A stretch of 64,000 bases of DNA, taken from the NCBI RefSeq assembly GCF_901933205.1, contig NC_044584.1, forward strand, positions 13,247,001 to 13,311,000, given 5' to 3'. Shown one piece after another: positions 46,201-59,001 of this stretch. The number at the start of each line of letters is the position of its first letter. The first letter of the stretch is position 1. Below the pieces are notes generated by a model. The model saw nothing but the letters and a program-made list of their open reading frames with translations. It had not been told where the DNA came from and made no database searches. The position numbers and the translations under genes were made by a program. The DNA comes from Camarhynchus parvulus. Its lineage: Eukaryota; Chordata; Aves; Passeriformes; Thraupidae.

Positions 46201-48674
46201 ACAGCAGCCCTGCTGCCCTGGCGAGAACCTGGAGCTCACGCCACAGGAAAGGTCTGTGCAAACACAAACCAGTCTGCTCAGGCATATTTTCTAAAGACAT
46301 CACTCAAAAGACAATTTTACCTGCCTTGGAAATTGTATTTAGAAGCCTATGAAGCAAAAACGAAACAAAGAAATGGATTTTGTAAATGGATTTAAAAGAT
46401 TTGGAGAAAAACACTGCTACCACCTGGAAGCTGCAGCTGTAGTGGAAGACATGGTAGAGAAGTGCTTCAGACCCTGTGGCTTGAGCTTCTGTGGAATCAA
46501 TGAATTTAAAGCATCATTTGCCCAATTCACAGTGCACATCAGTTAATAACTACACTAATCCCTTGCTGCAATGCCATATGCTGTTTTCAGTCAAACAGTG
46601 CAAACATGTAGGGAATTTGGTAAAGGTATAAACATTTTGCCTGTTGTCAAAATGCCCAAATAGTTCCTGTTTCCAAGGTTTGGGGGCAAGGGCAATAATT
46701 CTGTATTCAAGTGTGAATGGATAGGCCTTTTTCAGCTTGGGAATTTTTTTCAGGGCCTTTCTTACAACACCTACAGAGTAAACAAAGATAATATCAACAG
46801 AAATAAAGTGCTATGCATTAGTGAGGTGACTGGTTTTGTGAGGTAGCTGACAGGGCTACACCTTAGCAGATGGTTCCAGAAGGTTACCCCTGATCTCTGA
46901 CTCCCTGTTGGATATAAGGCTCTTTAATTACCAACACTTTTTAAAATATTGGAATCGTAATTCTCTACAGATAGGCTCCAGAGTTTTGTTGGGTTTTTTT
47001 CCCTGTTTGGAGTATACCTGCTCCTAGGTCAGCTCAAAAGAAGTCTTAAAAATTTGAGTCCTATCTGATTTCCTAGTATGCTGAATACTTACATTGTTGA
47101 TATAAATGAAAAACTTTTAAACAAAACTATTTGGATATTTTCAGTTAATGCTGTTAAATTTAATTTAGCTGTCAATGGGGGCGACCACAATTCAACAGTA
47201 TAAAGTAGCATTGATGCATTTTTGCTATTTGAAGTATCTCAGCTTCAGTCAGACAATCCAAATCTTTTACTGCAATCATGGCCTTTCTATATGAACCAAT
47301 ATAAAATAGTATCTAGACACTAATTTTTTAAGTAGAGATTTTCATTTGTAGGTCAGGACAAGAATTAAAACAGAATACACACACCCCCCCAAAAAATATA
47401 AAATGTGTTTTGTTGGCTACAACATGGCATGTATTGGCAAGGCAAGGTTGTAGGACAAGATGAGAAAAATAATTTCAGGATGTTTCAGGACTGGCCCACA
47501 TGCATCAGGAAAAATGAATGAATGCAGTAATTATACTGAAAGGGCATTTCTAGATGTTACACATTGCTGCTGTTAAAAATTTCTGTTTTATGGTCAGCAA
47601 AATCTGGCTTTCTGCTTTGATGCTGCTGCTGTTTGTATTAAAGCTTTTTTTTTGTAATCAAAGGCCTATTTCAAATCACCTCTGTCAGTAGGTGCCTCGA
47701 AGCTGCTCAAAGTCAGAATTATCTCCACTGAATTCATTCATTCATTTACATCCATTAAAAATGCAAGTGAGAGCATGTTAAAATTTCTGGAACCTGAGAA
47801 AATATTTAGTTAATTTTTCATATTTTAACACAAACAAAGGGCAAATATATTACACAGAACATAGTACTAAATAATGTGAAGAATTGAGCATTGCTTTTTT
47901 CAACAATATTATTGTTATATTTTATGCTTTGTACTACAAGAATCTGTGAAGAATATGCCTGTTAGGTGCTATTCAGTGTGGATTGTTTTAAAATAGTAAC
48001 TTTTCATTGGGCATGCCAATTGAATGGGCATTAACTTAAAGTTCAAATGTGCTGCCTGTTTTACAAATGATATTTATAAATATGGATTATTCAGCCTACT
48101 AAATTGGGATTCCACTTTGTATTTTCACTCTGACTGGTCCTTCTGTATGTATGAAAAACTGCCCAGACAGTTAATTGGAAAATATCTTAAAATTCTTTAA
48201 AATGAAAGATGTTCTATAATTCTATTATGTATAACTTTCTTCTATAAACTAATGTTCACTCTGTCAATGAAGTATCCTGAAAAATGAGAAATGCAGGTCA
48301 GCAGTTAATGATGATTATCCTGGGGTTTTGTTTTGGTGGGGATTTTTTGGTTGTTTTGGTTTTTTTTTTTGGAGAGCTGAAAGAACTCTTGTCCTGTCTT
48401 GTCTTCATGCAAACTGTATTTTGCTTCCCAAAAATAGTATTTCTAAGACATCTGCCTCAAAATTCACTTTATTGCATGGACAGAACCATTTTCTACATCC
48501 AGAGTTAATGAATTAGAGGATCCTTGAAAAACCACAGTTTTACTATCCAGTGGACTAACAGAAAATGATGAAATCCTGAGGTATTGTTGGAAAGTTGTTT
48601 TAACTTAAAAATCTTTTCTTTATAGTTTCATTCTTGATGTTCCACAGCATTCACCACTTCCTGCATGGCTTTTA
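43255..48674. other. Interval between miR-193b and miR-365
   Basis: On the + strand it is presumably intron or body of the host lncRNA. It contains poly-T runs and no clear transposon. On the minus strand between 45.84 and 47.3 kb there is a chain of phase-compatible open segments that may be an unannotated terminal part of a gene. Confidence 0.55.
45837..46770 (-). other. Candidate minus-strand terminal exons of an unrecognised transcript
   Basis: Three open segments have plausible splice sites and matching phases. The segment 46770-46634 has acceptor TTTACTCTGTAG but a weak donor GTTTAT, and includes ALKKIPKLKKAYPFTLEYRI. The segment 46488-46424 has acceptor GATTCCACAG and donor GTGGTA, encodes 21 codons plus two bases, and includes LKPQGLKHFS. 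The segment 45988-45859 has acceptor GGCTGGATCAG behind a pyrimidine-rich tract, encodes 42 full codons after the split arginine and a glycine, includes VSKVEALLQKLQ, and ends in TGA. AATAAA follows at 45842-45837, only 16 bases after the stop. I do not recognise the protein. It could be a small novel gene, a gene remnant or a coincidence; chance open segments of this size are common. Confidence 0.25.
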
Positions 48675-48761
48675 ACCGCAGGGAAAATGAGGGACTTTTG
48701 GGGGCAGATGTGTTTCCATTACACTATCATAATGCCCCTAAAAATCCTTATTGCTCTTGCA
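48675..48761 (+). ncRNA. MIR365A: miR-365 precursor hairpin
   Basis: This 87-nt hairpin has 5p arm AGGGACTTTTGGGGGCAGAT (48690-48712) and 3p arm TAATGCCCCTAAAAATCCTT (48730-48751), separated by a TTTCCATTACACTATCA loop. Both mature arms are identical to vertebrate miR-365 as I recall it, with only a loop substitution. Its position downstream of miR-193b identifies it as the copy equivalent to mammalian MIR365A rather than the paralogous cluster with miR-193a. Confidence 0.98.
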
Positions 48762-51627
48762 GTATTCTTCTGTATTGCTGGGCCTGGTGAGAACTACTTG
48801 AAGACCTAGCTTATAAATACAGCTTTTCTCTAAAAACACTTTAAAAACACCACTGAGTTTTATTTTGCTTGTCTTATATTATTTTTAGTTGTGTTTACTG
48901 TTGCTTAAAATATAAATGGCAAGATATGCAACCACCTGTTGGTAAATAAATGTCATAAGTCATAAATCCAAGGGACATGCTGATAACTGCATGGGATTAT
49001 GAAGAGGGGGTCTGTTTTGGTTTAAGAGTGAGAGCTTTATTTTTTTTTTTTTTGGTACAACTACCTTGTTTTTTACGTAAGAATTTAGCATTTATGTATC
49101 TGAAAATACGACAGATGTTTTGCAAGCTAACTCAAATGACTGCTGTAAGTGAGCCTCACTTAGAATATTTACTGCTTTTGGAAACACACCACAGGTTATT
49201 TATCAAATGCATAGATCTGTCCAGTACATTTATTTAAATGCACCAAAATATTAAAATCATGGTTTTACACAGTCTCAAAATATAATTCTCATTATACCTG
49301 AAGAAGACATTGTGGGTTGTCAGGTATTCATTCTATGCTTACTCAGCTCAGAAGGTCTTTGTGTGGCCATACCTCTTGCTGGGGCTTCTGCGGAAGGCCC
49401 AGTCCATTGGGAATGCAGTCCTGCCCTAGGGCTCCTCCCAGGAAGGGAGAGATGCCCAGGGGTGTCCCAGGCACAGTTTATTCCTGCTGGGTGGCAGGTT
49501 CCCCTGGAGCCTGCAGTGTTTCAGTTCTGGAAGGAGAAGGCAGAACATACACATGTAAACATGGTTTGTTGTTGTCTTGGTCTTGCAGAGCAATACATCA
49601 TCAGTTTGACATGTGCACTGCTGGTTACATTTATTTCAGTAGCTGAGTGTGGGGCACACACAGTACTGTCACTGCTTTGTGTTAAATGTACTCTTGACTT
49701 CACTGACTCATTTAACAGAAATTATAGATGGTGTGGCGTGGTCCCTCTGGCAGGGTCTGCTTGTATCTTTAAATACCCTTCAAAATATTTGGCGACATAG
49801 GAAAGGAACTTAACTGGGTGGATTCACCATACCACTTATATTAAAGTTTAATCTCCAGGGAGATGCTCTTCTTCATTCTGCTGTAGGAATGTGTCTCATT
49901 TTTCAGGCAGCAAAATCTTACAGGTCAAGTCACATCCTCCAGGTCATAAAGCAGGCTTACTGATATGACTGAGGCTCAGAACTTTTGCTGCCCAGAGAAA
50001 TACTACAGTAACAAGAAAATTCCTTTCTGGAAGGATGAAATGAGCAGTGTTGAACAATTTTATATTCACAGGTCAAAACACGCTGGAATATGTCCTTCAA
50101 CATAAATCACTGCCAGATGCAACAGCATTTCAAATTAAGGTATAGACAGAGAATAGAAAACAGTCATTACATTAATTTGAAATTTTCATATCAATATTTC
50201 AGCACTCCTGTTTGGACTACTGATCACAAGATGATCCCTAGCACCTTCTGACATAAATGGAAGGTATAACACAGACTGGTTTGAGGCTTATCCAGCCTTT
50301 ATAATTACAGTTACTTACAAGGTATGAAACTAATTGAACTATTAATATTAGTCATTAGTCAAAAACTCATTAGAGTTTTTTTGCATGTTTTTATTCTAAA
50401 CATGCCAAGGTGTATGTTCAGCATTCTTTTTATTTCCAAATGACACTCCTAGGTGAAGACTCTGCATCTAATAGAAAATGTTTTTTAAAAAAATACGCAA
50501 CAGCAAATAACATATAACTGTCATTTTGTTTTACACATTTTTATTACTGAAGAATAAGCATTAGAAAATGAGAGTCAAGCATCAGGTTTGAGATGTGTAC
50601 TTAAATTTCTGAATTCAAATACTTGCTTCAAATAATTTATTTTAAGTATTTAAATCATTTGATATGAAACAGTATGTCACAAAAATCTTTGGATCTGATC
50701 TAGCCTCAGAGGAAGGACTGCAAAACTCATCTGTAAAGCTGTCTACTGCAGCTAATAGCACATTGGGAATGGGCTGTGAGTAGATTTCAGTGTCAAACAT
50801 TTTGTAAAAGATAATATTCTTTCTCTGTTTGTTTTCTTACATATTAGCAAAGCACAGATTTCTATTAGCCTCTTCTTAGAGATTTTAGTTTCTTTTAATT
50901 ATAGGGCCAAGAGACATTAACAGGAACAATCAAGTTGCTCCAGAAATTAGAACAGTAGCAAGTAGGTAATTTTTCGAGTAGAATTTCCACAGTGGAAAAG
51001 ATATTAAGTATTTGTTATGTGCCAAGAAATGAGTAATACGAGAATATTTTGATTCTTTTACAAAATGGAAGAGCATTAACAGCATTTTAGTTTTTTATTA
51101 TATATAAAATTCTTGATTACCAACAGTCTCATAATAGAGAAACAAAAGTAGAAGAAAGGACATGCAATTATTAAATAGACTGAATAAGAGACATTAATCT
51201 CATTTATGTATTGAATAAACCCATTTTTATCTCAAGTTTTGAACACTGCCTCAACTGTATGTAGACTATTTAAAACATGATTCAGAATACAGAACTTGGC
51301 TGATCCATTGTAATAGTGTTTAATTATTTATTTGCTATGTTATTCACTTCCAGTGTGTTAGATCCAGTTTGTTACCAAATTTAGAGAGTGTCAGTTCTGC
51401 TCCAGCCCGTTCTGAGGGGTCCCTGTGCTGTCACCTGTGGGGAGGTGACTCCAGAGCCAGGCTCTGAGCACAGGCAGCAGCTCTGGGCCGTGGCACAAGG
51501 AGGCTGCTCAGATAAAGGCACCTAATTCCACAGTGGGCTAGAGAAAGGTGTGGGAAAGGAAAGAGCTCTAGCACAGGGAGTAGCAACTGCAAGAGAGAAA
51601 CCACTACTCACATGCTCTAAGTCTGTC

Positions 51628-51688
51628 TATAGAATAAAGAACAGAATAAATATAGAATGTAGAATAATATATAAAATATAGAATAAAG
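51628..51688. repeat. AT-rich short tandem repeat (TAGAATAAA-like units)
   Basis: Imperfect repeats of ATAGAATAAA, ATAGAATGT and AGAATAATA lie in tandem. It is a simple degenerate repeat. Confidence 0.75.
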
Positions 51689-53363
51689 CAGAAGAATGTG
51701 GCCAGAACTAAAGGGGAAGGAAGGATTCATCACAGCCTGCAATGGAGCTTTTTTCACTGAATGCTTAGTTATGGAAGCAGAAGTGCACACAAAAATAAGC
51801 TCCATGAATAAATGGTTACTACTACATTTCTCAATTACATTAAATTGTTTCAGACTTTGTTAATTTGTTGCCATTTATGGCTGATTAAAGATGTTTAAAT
51901 GGTTTTATTTTTTCCTTAACTTTTGAATGTATACAATTTTATTCCCATATTTAAATAATTAGTGCCAAGATTCTGACTAAAGCGGATCTTCATCATTGTA
52001 TTATCAACAAGCACAAATGTCAGTTATGAAGTCCATGGCTGACATAATTTCAGCTATAGCTGGAAGAAAACTGTGTACATACACTTTAGCAACACAAGGA
52101 ATCAATGAAATTGAATAAAAATCATTAAAAGAAACCACATATTTTATAATTGACCTATTTTATACTTAAGAAATTAAAATAGAAGCTGAAATGTTTGGAG
52201 ATTATTAATTTATTCAGTAGTTAGATTTAACAGGTGAGATTACCCAATAAATAATTTACTGAAAAACTGGAATTCTTAACCAAACTTAATTTTATTGACT
52301 ACTGGGGCTTGGGTTGGTTTTTTTTAAGGAAAAGCCACTTCAAAATTTTCCTTACTTTTCCAATGACAGATTGTATTTTGTATATTCCTTTAAAAGCAAA
52401 ATCTACAGCCTTGCTATGACTACTGTCTGAGGCTTTTGGAGATCTCAGCTGTGAGAACAGTGTAAATACCAAACAAGATAGCAGCAGGTTAGTTTTGATT
52501 CAGAGGAAGCAATAAGATATTCCTATATGAATCCAGGGAATCTGTGCTAGTCATTTTTGGAGTGCTGAACTAATCCATAACAAAATTATCCCATGACTGC
52601 AGTTGGCAATGTGGAGAACTGAGGGAGCCCACAAGATCCCCAGACTGTAGTCTGAATCAAATGTGGACTTTGTGATATAATCTGGCCTCATACTCAACTA
52701 GCCTAGCTTTAGTGTTTTGATAATTCATATAAAATCTTATTTTATGGATTTATTCTAACTTGTACCAGAATGCCACCATTTTATTCTTTTAAGACTCTGG
52801 GTGTGTCTAAAACAAAAAAAGGAAACAAATCCCTTCTTCAAACATCTGAAATGAAAACATCTCCAGAGTTCTGGTTCCAGTCTGAGCATCAGGAGGTGAA
52901 TGTTTCAGCAGGAGTTCTGTATTCAAGGTCTAGGCCCTGATTTGCCCTCTGGCCAGTGACAGGGAGGTGCCAAATGCCCTGACTGGAACCCAGGTGAGGT
53001 CAGGTGGCCCGTGCCAGCATGTGCCAGCACTTCACCTGTCAGAGGGAGCAATGCAGCTGCCACTCAGTTCCAGAATGTGCTTTGATCTGGAATAGTCAGC
53101 TCTGGCCTTAAACACCATATCTTTCTGTACCAGCTCTATTCCTACCGCCTCCTTTCCAGATTATCTAGTTCATAAACAGAAAGTTCCAAGAAGTCAAAAA
53201 ACCCACCCAAAACCAGAGGTAAGTAAAGACGGAGCCACAGCTGCAATTTCCTGATAACAGCCCTTGCAAACATCCCGGAGAGGGCTGTGAGTGGAAATTG
53301 ACACCAATTAGGCAGCTCAAGGCTCTGGATTTTCGTGTAAAGCAGGACCCGGCCATGCCTGTA

Positions 53364-53512
53364 GTGTCCCAAAGGCCACCTTTGCCAGGCTGTCACAGCA
53401 CACCTCAGTGGGGAGGCAGTGTCCCAAAGGCCACCTTTACCTGTCACAGCACACCTCAGTGGGGAGGCAGTGTCCCAAAGGCCACTGTGCCAGGCTGTCA
53501 CAGCACCCCCAG
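53364..53512. repeat. Three-copy tandem duplication (51-55 bp units)
   Basis: GTGTCCCAAAGGCCAC starts at 53364, 53419 and 53470, each followed by CTGTCACAGCAC, and the first two by ACCTCAGTGGGGAGGCA. The units are nearly identical, so the duplication is recent. It produces the open frames seen here in several frames. Confidence 0.9.
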
Positions 53513-53866
53513 ATCCGGGGCGGGGCTGGGGCCGTGCCTGGCAGCCCCCGGCCCCGGGCACGCCGGTCCCTCTGCCCTGTGCCTCTGTCCTTTGTGCTGC
53601 AGATGCGGCTGCTCAGCAGGCACAGCACACGGCACTTCTGTCACCGCTATTTTATCTTTTTCTCAGATGTCACCCACAAGATAGCAGAGATGGTGAACTG
53701 CTGCATCTTGAGTTTCATCTCAACCAACTCCCAAGGAGAATTTCCTTTATCACTGTTAATAATGGAAGTGAAAAACTGCCTTCAACTCTGGTTGGCAAAC
53801 AAAGCAATCATACTTTAATGACACAGTTTTAACTGATTTCTCTAGGAGTTAATACCAGCAGAGTAT

Positions 53867-53888
53867 TATATATTATATATTATATGTA
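53867..53888. repeat. TATTATA microsatellite
   Basis: TATTATA units repeat in tandem within AT-rich intergenic DNA. Confidence 0.7.
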
Positions 53889-56800
53889 TCCTTGAACAGC
53901 AAATCCACAGAGTATATTACAATTCCTGTAATAGCAAGTTTTATCTTATTGCACAAAAAACCCCCAAAACATTTCTAATGAAGCATGATATTGGGTGGTA
54001 TTGACATTATTATAAATTTTCATCTTTTTATGGAGAACATAAAAATATATTTTCCTATTCTGCCCACAGAACACTTGAAAATAATTAAGTATTTTATGCT
54101 AAGGCACCAGACTATTGCAGTATTACAGCAGAAATATGGAGTTTTAGATATATTGGGAGACAGGGACTTTGTTTCTGTTCTGTATGATGATTCTGCATCT
54201 TCCTGTCCTGATGTTTGCATTTAACACTCAGGTGTTAAAAAGTTGGAAAGAACAAATAATAAATTCAAGGTGCTGGACCTGATTTTGGAATATTTTGTAG
54301 GCTGTAAGTTACTATTGCCAATCTTTAGCATCAAGAATACAGAAAAATTTGGGCTGAGAAAAGCCCTGGGAACTAAAAAATAGAAGAGTAAAGCAAAGTT
54401 TCTAGACTTCAGGCCACTTGCCAGCTGCTCCTTACATCAACTTTCAGTTCTTCTGCTTGCTTTGACTGTAGCAAAAAGATAAACATTTTCTTGTTGCAAG
54501 TTAACAAACACTGCCATGCGTGACAATTTGATAAGGGGTATTAAGAGTTGTATCAGGAGTTTATTAGTTCATTTGAGCAAGAGATAAACATGGTAGAAAG
54601 TTCTGATGTGCTGCTGAAAAATGAAAAATGACTGGTCAATGCCAAAAACAGTTCTGCTGAAAAAAGGGTTTCTATTCTTAGTGAGTGGAGGTTGCATTGC
54701 TATAGACAATTTTTTTTCTGTTTGTAGTAAATTCCTCAATGTGTCTGCCTCCTTTGTAAACTTATACCACTGCTCTGTGGGTCTGTATTTTCAGGTGGTA
54801 CAGATATAGCAGACTGAATTCTCCACTCACAAGGAACTCTGTTAAAGTCATGGCACAACAGGCAGAATTTGGTTTAGTGACAGTCTCTTCTGCTTGGTGT
54901 CTTTTCACATTAACTGTAGATGCTGTGATCTTGTCTCCATGTTTTTGTCTGTTGTAGTTATTGAAAACTAAATACAGTGTATTTAAGTATCCTTTAATTT
55001 AGCACTTGCCTAATTAAATTCTTGCCTGATTATTTTTCTGATGTAGGCATACATGCCTTACAACAAATTCATAGTGTTTGACTCTTGATATTGTCACTAA
55101 ATCTGTATTTGAACTAAGACCTGCCAAAACAAATATTAAAAATCCTGCCATACATCCCAAATGGCACTTTTAGTATGGCAATGCAGTGTAATATAAACAA
55201 GGAGAAACAAAGAGATAACACAGTGATGTAGGATCAGAGTTTACTGGCAAAACCTGTATGTGGTATATAAATCACAGATGATAAAAACATAAGCAAAAAG
55301 GTCTTCCTAGACTGCAGGAAGAGACCTATATCCTACACTGTAATGACTTTTTTGTGTCATTTCTTTTATAGAACAATTATTTTAGAAAATTTTTGGGGGT
55401 TTTTGCCTTACAAAAGTAACCATACTATTCTATAGTCCCTTTCCCTTACTAAGCCAGACTTTAAGGCACCATTGACATTTGTGGTATGCCAATTTTTATG
55501 GCTCTAGAGAAATAATAATAACACATCTAGGAGAAAATTCTGACATTTTGTCTGGCAATTGTTGTTACACTTTGTCAAAGGCATAAGAACTTACTTTAAT
55601 ATCCTGTCTCACAATATGGGGTAAAATAGACAAGAAAATTAGGATAAGATCAAATGTACACGTTAGCAAGATGTGATCAGTGACCAGTCAGGTAATATTT
55701 TCAGTTATTTGCAAGACTTCAATGATTCACAGATGCCTGAAGTAGGGCAAGGGTAAGGACTAGGAACTTCTGGATTTGATGGTTGCTTGGCACTGTGGAA
55801 TGTAGGTACCTTTGCCCATTGTATAAGAATTGTGTCCTTTGCCTTGGCTTCCCACTGGGAGCTGAGACTGAATACACTGACAGTAATTCAGGGCTTCCTT
55901 TCTCCTTTATTGAGGGCACAGGCATGGGAGATGCATGTGCAGGATGTTTATGGAAAAGAATAAAAAGTTTTATAGCAACTGATTGCTCTTGACAGAGTGT
56001 CACAAATGCAGATATTTGGTGAAAGTAAACAAACTCCTGTCTATTTTGAAGGAGAAAGAGCAAGGGCTTTTTCCCCCTCTGTATTCTTAGACACTAAACC
56101 ACATTCTCCTAAAAGGCAGAAATTGTTTATGTGCAGATGCTTGACTTCCTTGAAAATATTAAATTTTCTTGGTAGCATATTTATTCACCATATTAATATT
56201 AGTCAACTAGGGGTTACTATTTTTGAAGTTGAACTACTCTGAGGCTAATAGCACAGAAGTATTGCTATCGGCTTGTTAAATATTTTCCATTAACTAAATA
56301 AGTTCAATAATTTAATAAACTCATTTTTTACACAGTTATTTATGAAATTCACATATTTAGTTGCTTATTCTGGCTTCCTCTGATTCTCCAGTCTAGAATA
56401 CTAAAACTTAGACAACAGACCAGACAATAACACACATGTAAATTGAGGGGTGGGATATGGCCTTTATAAAACAGGGCAGTAAACTTAGAGGTCTCTTGGT
56501 ACAGGAGACAGTTCTACTATTAAACAACTGGTGCTAAGAGCAGTTCTAAGATTCAGAACATGAGCAGTCTGAGAAGATGGTCTATAAGGTGTACATTTCA
56601 ATTTAAGTCTTTTGTGAAGTTAAAAGCTTCTTGCTGTGCAATGAATTTCCTCCAAAGGGCGTGGTATTTAACAGCAGCAGACCTTTGTGTGACGATCAGC
56701 AGATTTTGTCACAGTCTGTATTGTGATAATCAGCAGGTAACACATCTTATGAAACCACTGTACCTTGGCTGTGGCATGAAGAAAGCAGGATACGAATGGA

Positions 56801-57664
56801 TCATTATGGGAATTTATGCAGGCCTGTATCATAAATAGTCACTTGTGAGAATGCAGGAATAAGGAGAAATGTCCCAGATGAGCTGACTGGCTGCTTACAG
56901 GAGCATCACACTGCTTAAAGAATCAACTCTTTCAACTTCACACCAACTTAGCTGAGGGTATTTCCTAAGATGAATAGATGGCAAGCACAGAAAACAGATA
57001 ACATTTGTCTTCTGAGGTTTAAGAATATTTTGCTTAGTCTGTGCTGTAAGGAGCTAATAAAACGAAAATAAAATGGAAGAGAATATTGTTTGATAACATT
57101 TGTCTTATATTGGGTCTGACAGATTCAATGTTTAGGGTAGAATAAAGCTCATATATCATAAAAGACCACTTACCTAGCACTTAGACTCATTTTCCTGCCT
57201 AAAGCAGATTTTTTGTACGTTTTAAATTGGATTCTATTAGATTAGGTTGGGTCTCACGCATCATTGCAAAAGTAATCTACAAAGGCACTTCAAGGACCCC
57301 TTCATTTAAAACAATAGGCCAGCAGGGTTTTTTTTTGTTTATTTGTTTGGTTTATTGGAGGATGCATATTGGAAGCAGGCCCTGATTCTGAAACTCTTCA
57401 TTTCAGAATGTGTTGTAGGGAATTTGGAGCTGGAGAAACTGTTCTGAAGTAATGGCTCTGAGGTGGTGCACCAGGAGCACTGCACAGGAATTTATCCCAA
57501 CAAGCCCTGATGTTTATCTCTGCTCAGATATTGCACCTAGTCTGCTCTTACATCATGTATTCCAGTTGTGGTTAGAATTACATAGAGTTCTTTCTGAATT
57601 ACTTTTAAAAGTAATACAGTATGAATTAAGAATCCTCACAGATTATTATGAAACAGACATAAAT

Positions 57665-57722
57665 CTTGCAATATGTAAATTGCAAGAAATAAATAGCACC
57701 TTTGATGCAAAGGTGCTATTTA
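57665..57722. repeat. Two adjacent inverted repeats (hairpins)
   Basis: The first has arms CTTGCAAT and ATTGCAAG (57665-57672 and 57679-57686) around a 6-base spacer. The second has perfect 15-base arms TAAATAGCACCTTTG and CAAAGGTGCTATTTA (57690-57704 and 57708-57722) around ATG. They end 15 bases before the target-site duplication of the solo LTR. Confidence 0.9.
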
Positions 57723-57736
57723 GTTGTCCTTGTAGC

Positions 57737-57741
57737 CTTAC
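57737..57741. repeat. Target-site duplication, left copy
   Basis: CTTAC lies directly before the TGTC terminus of the solo LTR and matches the right copy exactly. Confidence 0.9.
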
Positions 57742-58996
57742 TGTCATGGTTTGACACTGGCACAATGCCAGTGCCCCATGAAAATATACTTCCCTGGTGT
57801 TTGCTGTGAGATGTGACCAGGAAATAAGCAAAGCAGGCCTCTACCTTAGAAAAAAAAGTTTATTAACTAAACTACAAAAGGAAAACAAACCACACACACA
57901 CCCACACACACACACACACCTGGAAAATGAAAACTCCACAAAAAGCATTTCCTCCTCCCCCCCACCACATTTCCAATACATCTTCCAAATTTCAACTCTC
58001 CATCCATCACCCTGTAAATACTCAATTCCAGTCCATCAAGAGGAGAGGAGTCCTTCTTGGGGCCATGGTGACCTCTTCCTTGCATGCCCAGCGCTCTCAC
58101 CACTGGACAAGGAACAGAGCTGCTTCAAGGGTTATCCTTTTAAGGGTGCTTTGACCAGTTCCAAAAAAAAGCACAGTTTTCTCTCATCCCGGGACCTCTT
58201 GTTCCCCCCATACTTGTCTACCCCCTGGGGCCGGGGGGTCTCCAAAACTGAACCCTCTCAGTTCTGAGCCATCGCCTCCCCCCTGCATGCAGCCTCTGTG
58301 TCACGAGGAAGCATGGTTCTGTCCATGGCTGTACCAAAAAGAGTCCAGCAACCAGCTACTCCATCATCTCTTTCCGGCTTCATCTTTACTCTCCCAGCCT
58401 CACTCACTGCTCCAACTGTCATTCACTTGCCCATTTCCTCTTTATCATCCACTCCATCTCCCCTCCGGGAAAGGTCCAAATGCTCTGTGAGGTCTTCATC
58501 GTCCAGAAAGGGGTTAACAAACTCCTGCACACGGCCAGGCTCCTTCCCTGCTGCACTCCCCCCTTCCCCCTCCTTCTTCACAGGCCGATATCACTTCAAG
58601 GCCACAGGCCCGTACCAGCTTTCTCCCTCTCGTCTTCTGGCTGGGGGGCTGCCCAAATCTTCTCAGGGCCTCTCTCCCTCTGTCTTTCCTGGGGGGGCTG
58701 CCCAACGCCTCCTGGTGCCCCCACCACCCTTCCATCTTGAGGGGTCAGGCCTACCTCTGCCGGGCCGCAGGTTTCTCCTCCCCCGCCCAGCTCGAAGCCG
58801 GGCAGGGGAGGCCTTGCCTCTTTGCTGGCCGGAAATCAAAGAGGGAGCCCAAGGGAGTGCTCTGCTTCTAACCCCTGTGTTCTCAGAGGCGCATCCACCC
58901 TCAGTGGCCAAGCCTGGTGTCAATTTAAAATCTGAACACCTATTGGCCTCTGGCCACTCCATTCCCAGAAAACCTGCTTCCTGTAAACCCACGACA
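57742..58996 (-). mobile_element. Solo LTR of an endogenous retrovirus
   Basis: The 1255-bp element begins TGTC and ends GACA, a perfect 4-base terminal inverted repeat with canonical TG...CA ends. It is flanked by identical 5-bp duplications CTTAC at 57737-57741 and 58997-59001. No gag, pol or env sequence is present, so this is a solo LTR left by recombination between two LTRs. Minus orientation is inferred from an AATAAA on the minus strand (57864-57859) about 117 bases from the element's 3' end, fitting an R-U5 tail. A CA microsatellite (57889-57919) lies inside. From memory the termini resemble songbird ERV LTRs; 5-bp duplications fit several ERV classes, so I do not name the family. Confidence 0.9.
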
Positions 58997-59001
58997 CTTA
59001 C
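58997..59001. repeat. Target-site duplication, right copy
   Basis: CTTAC lies directly after the GACA terminus of the solo LTR. Confidence 0.9.

Larger units (their letters stand above)
48762..57688. other. Intergenic interval downstream of miR-365
   Basis: No protein gene or RNA gene is recognised. A GC-richer patch lies at 49310-49560, just after miR-365. A second GC-richer patch at 51390-51560 and the small duplications near 53.4 kb are the other departures from AT-rich DNA. The 3' end of the host lncRNA is probably somewhere here but cannot be placed. Confidence 0.6.

Noticed and set aside
46349..46546. 65-codon + frame between the miRNAs
   Set aside because: Short, no known motif, and overlaps antisense open segments; one strand at most can be real.
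49312..49800. 162-codon + frame shortly after miR-365
   Set aside because: It overlaps a second frame of 109 codons in another frame, shows no recognisable domain and no splice support, and lies in a modestly GC-rich patch.
54217..54243. Small inverted repeat TTTAACAC / GTGTTAAA
   Set aside because: Eight-base arms with a four-base loop occur often by chance in AT-rich DNA.
55719..56063. 114-codon minus frame with protein-like stretch SAPSGKPRQRTQFLYNGQRY
   Set aside because: A donor-like GTACCT follows, but no convincing partner exon or acceptor in phase was found. It is most likely chance.
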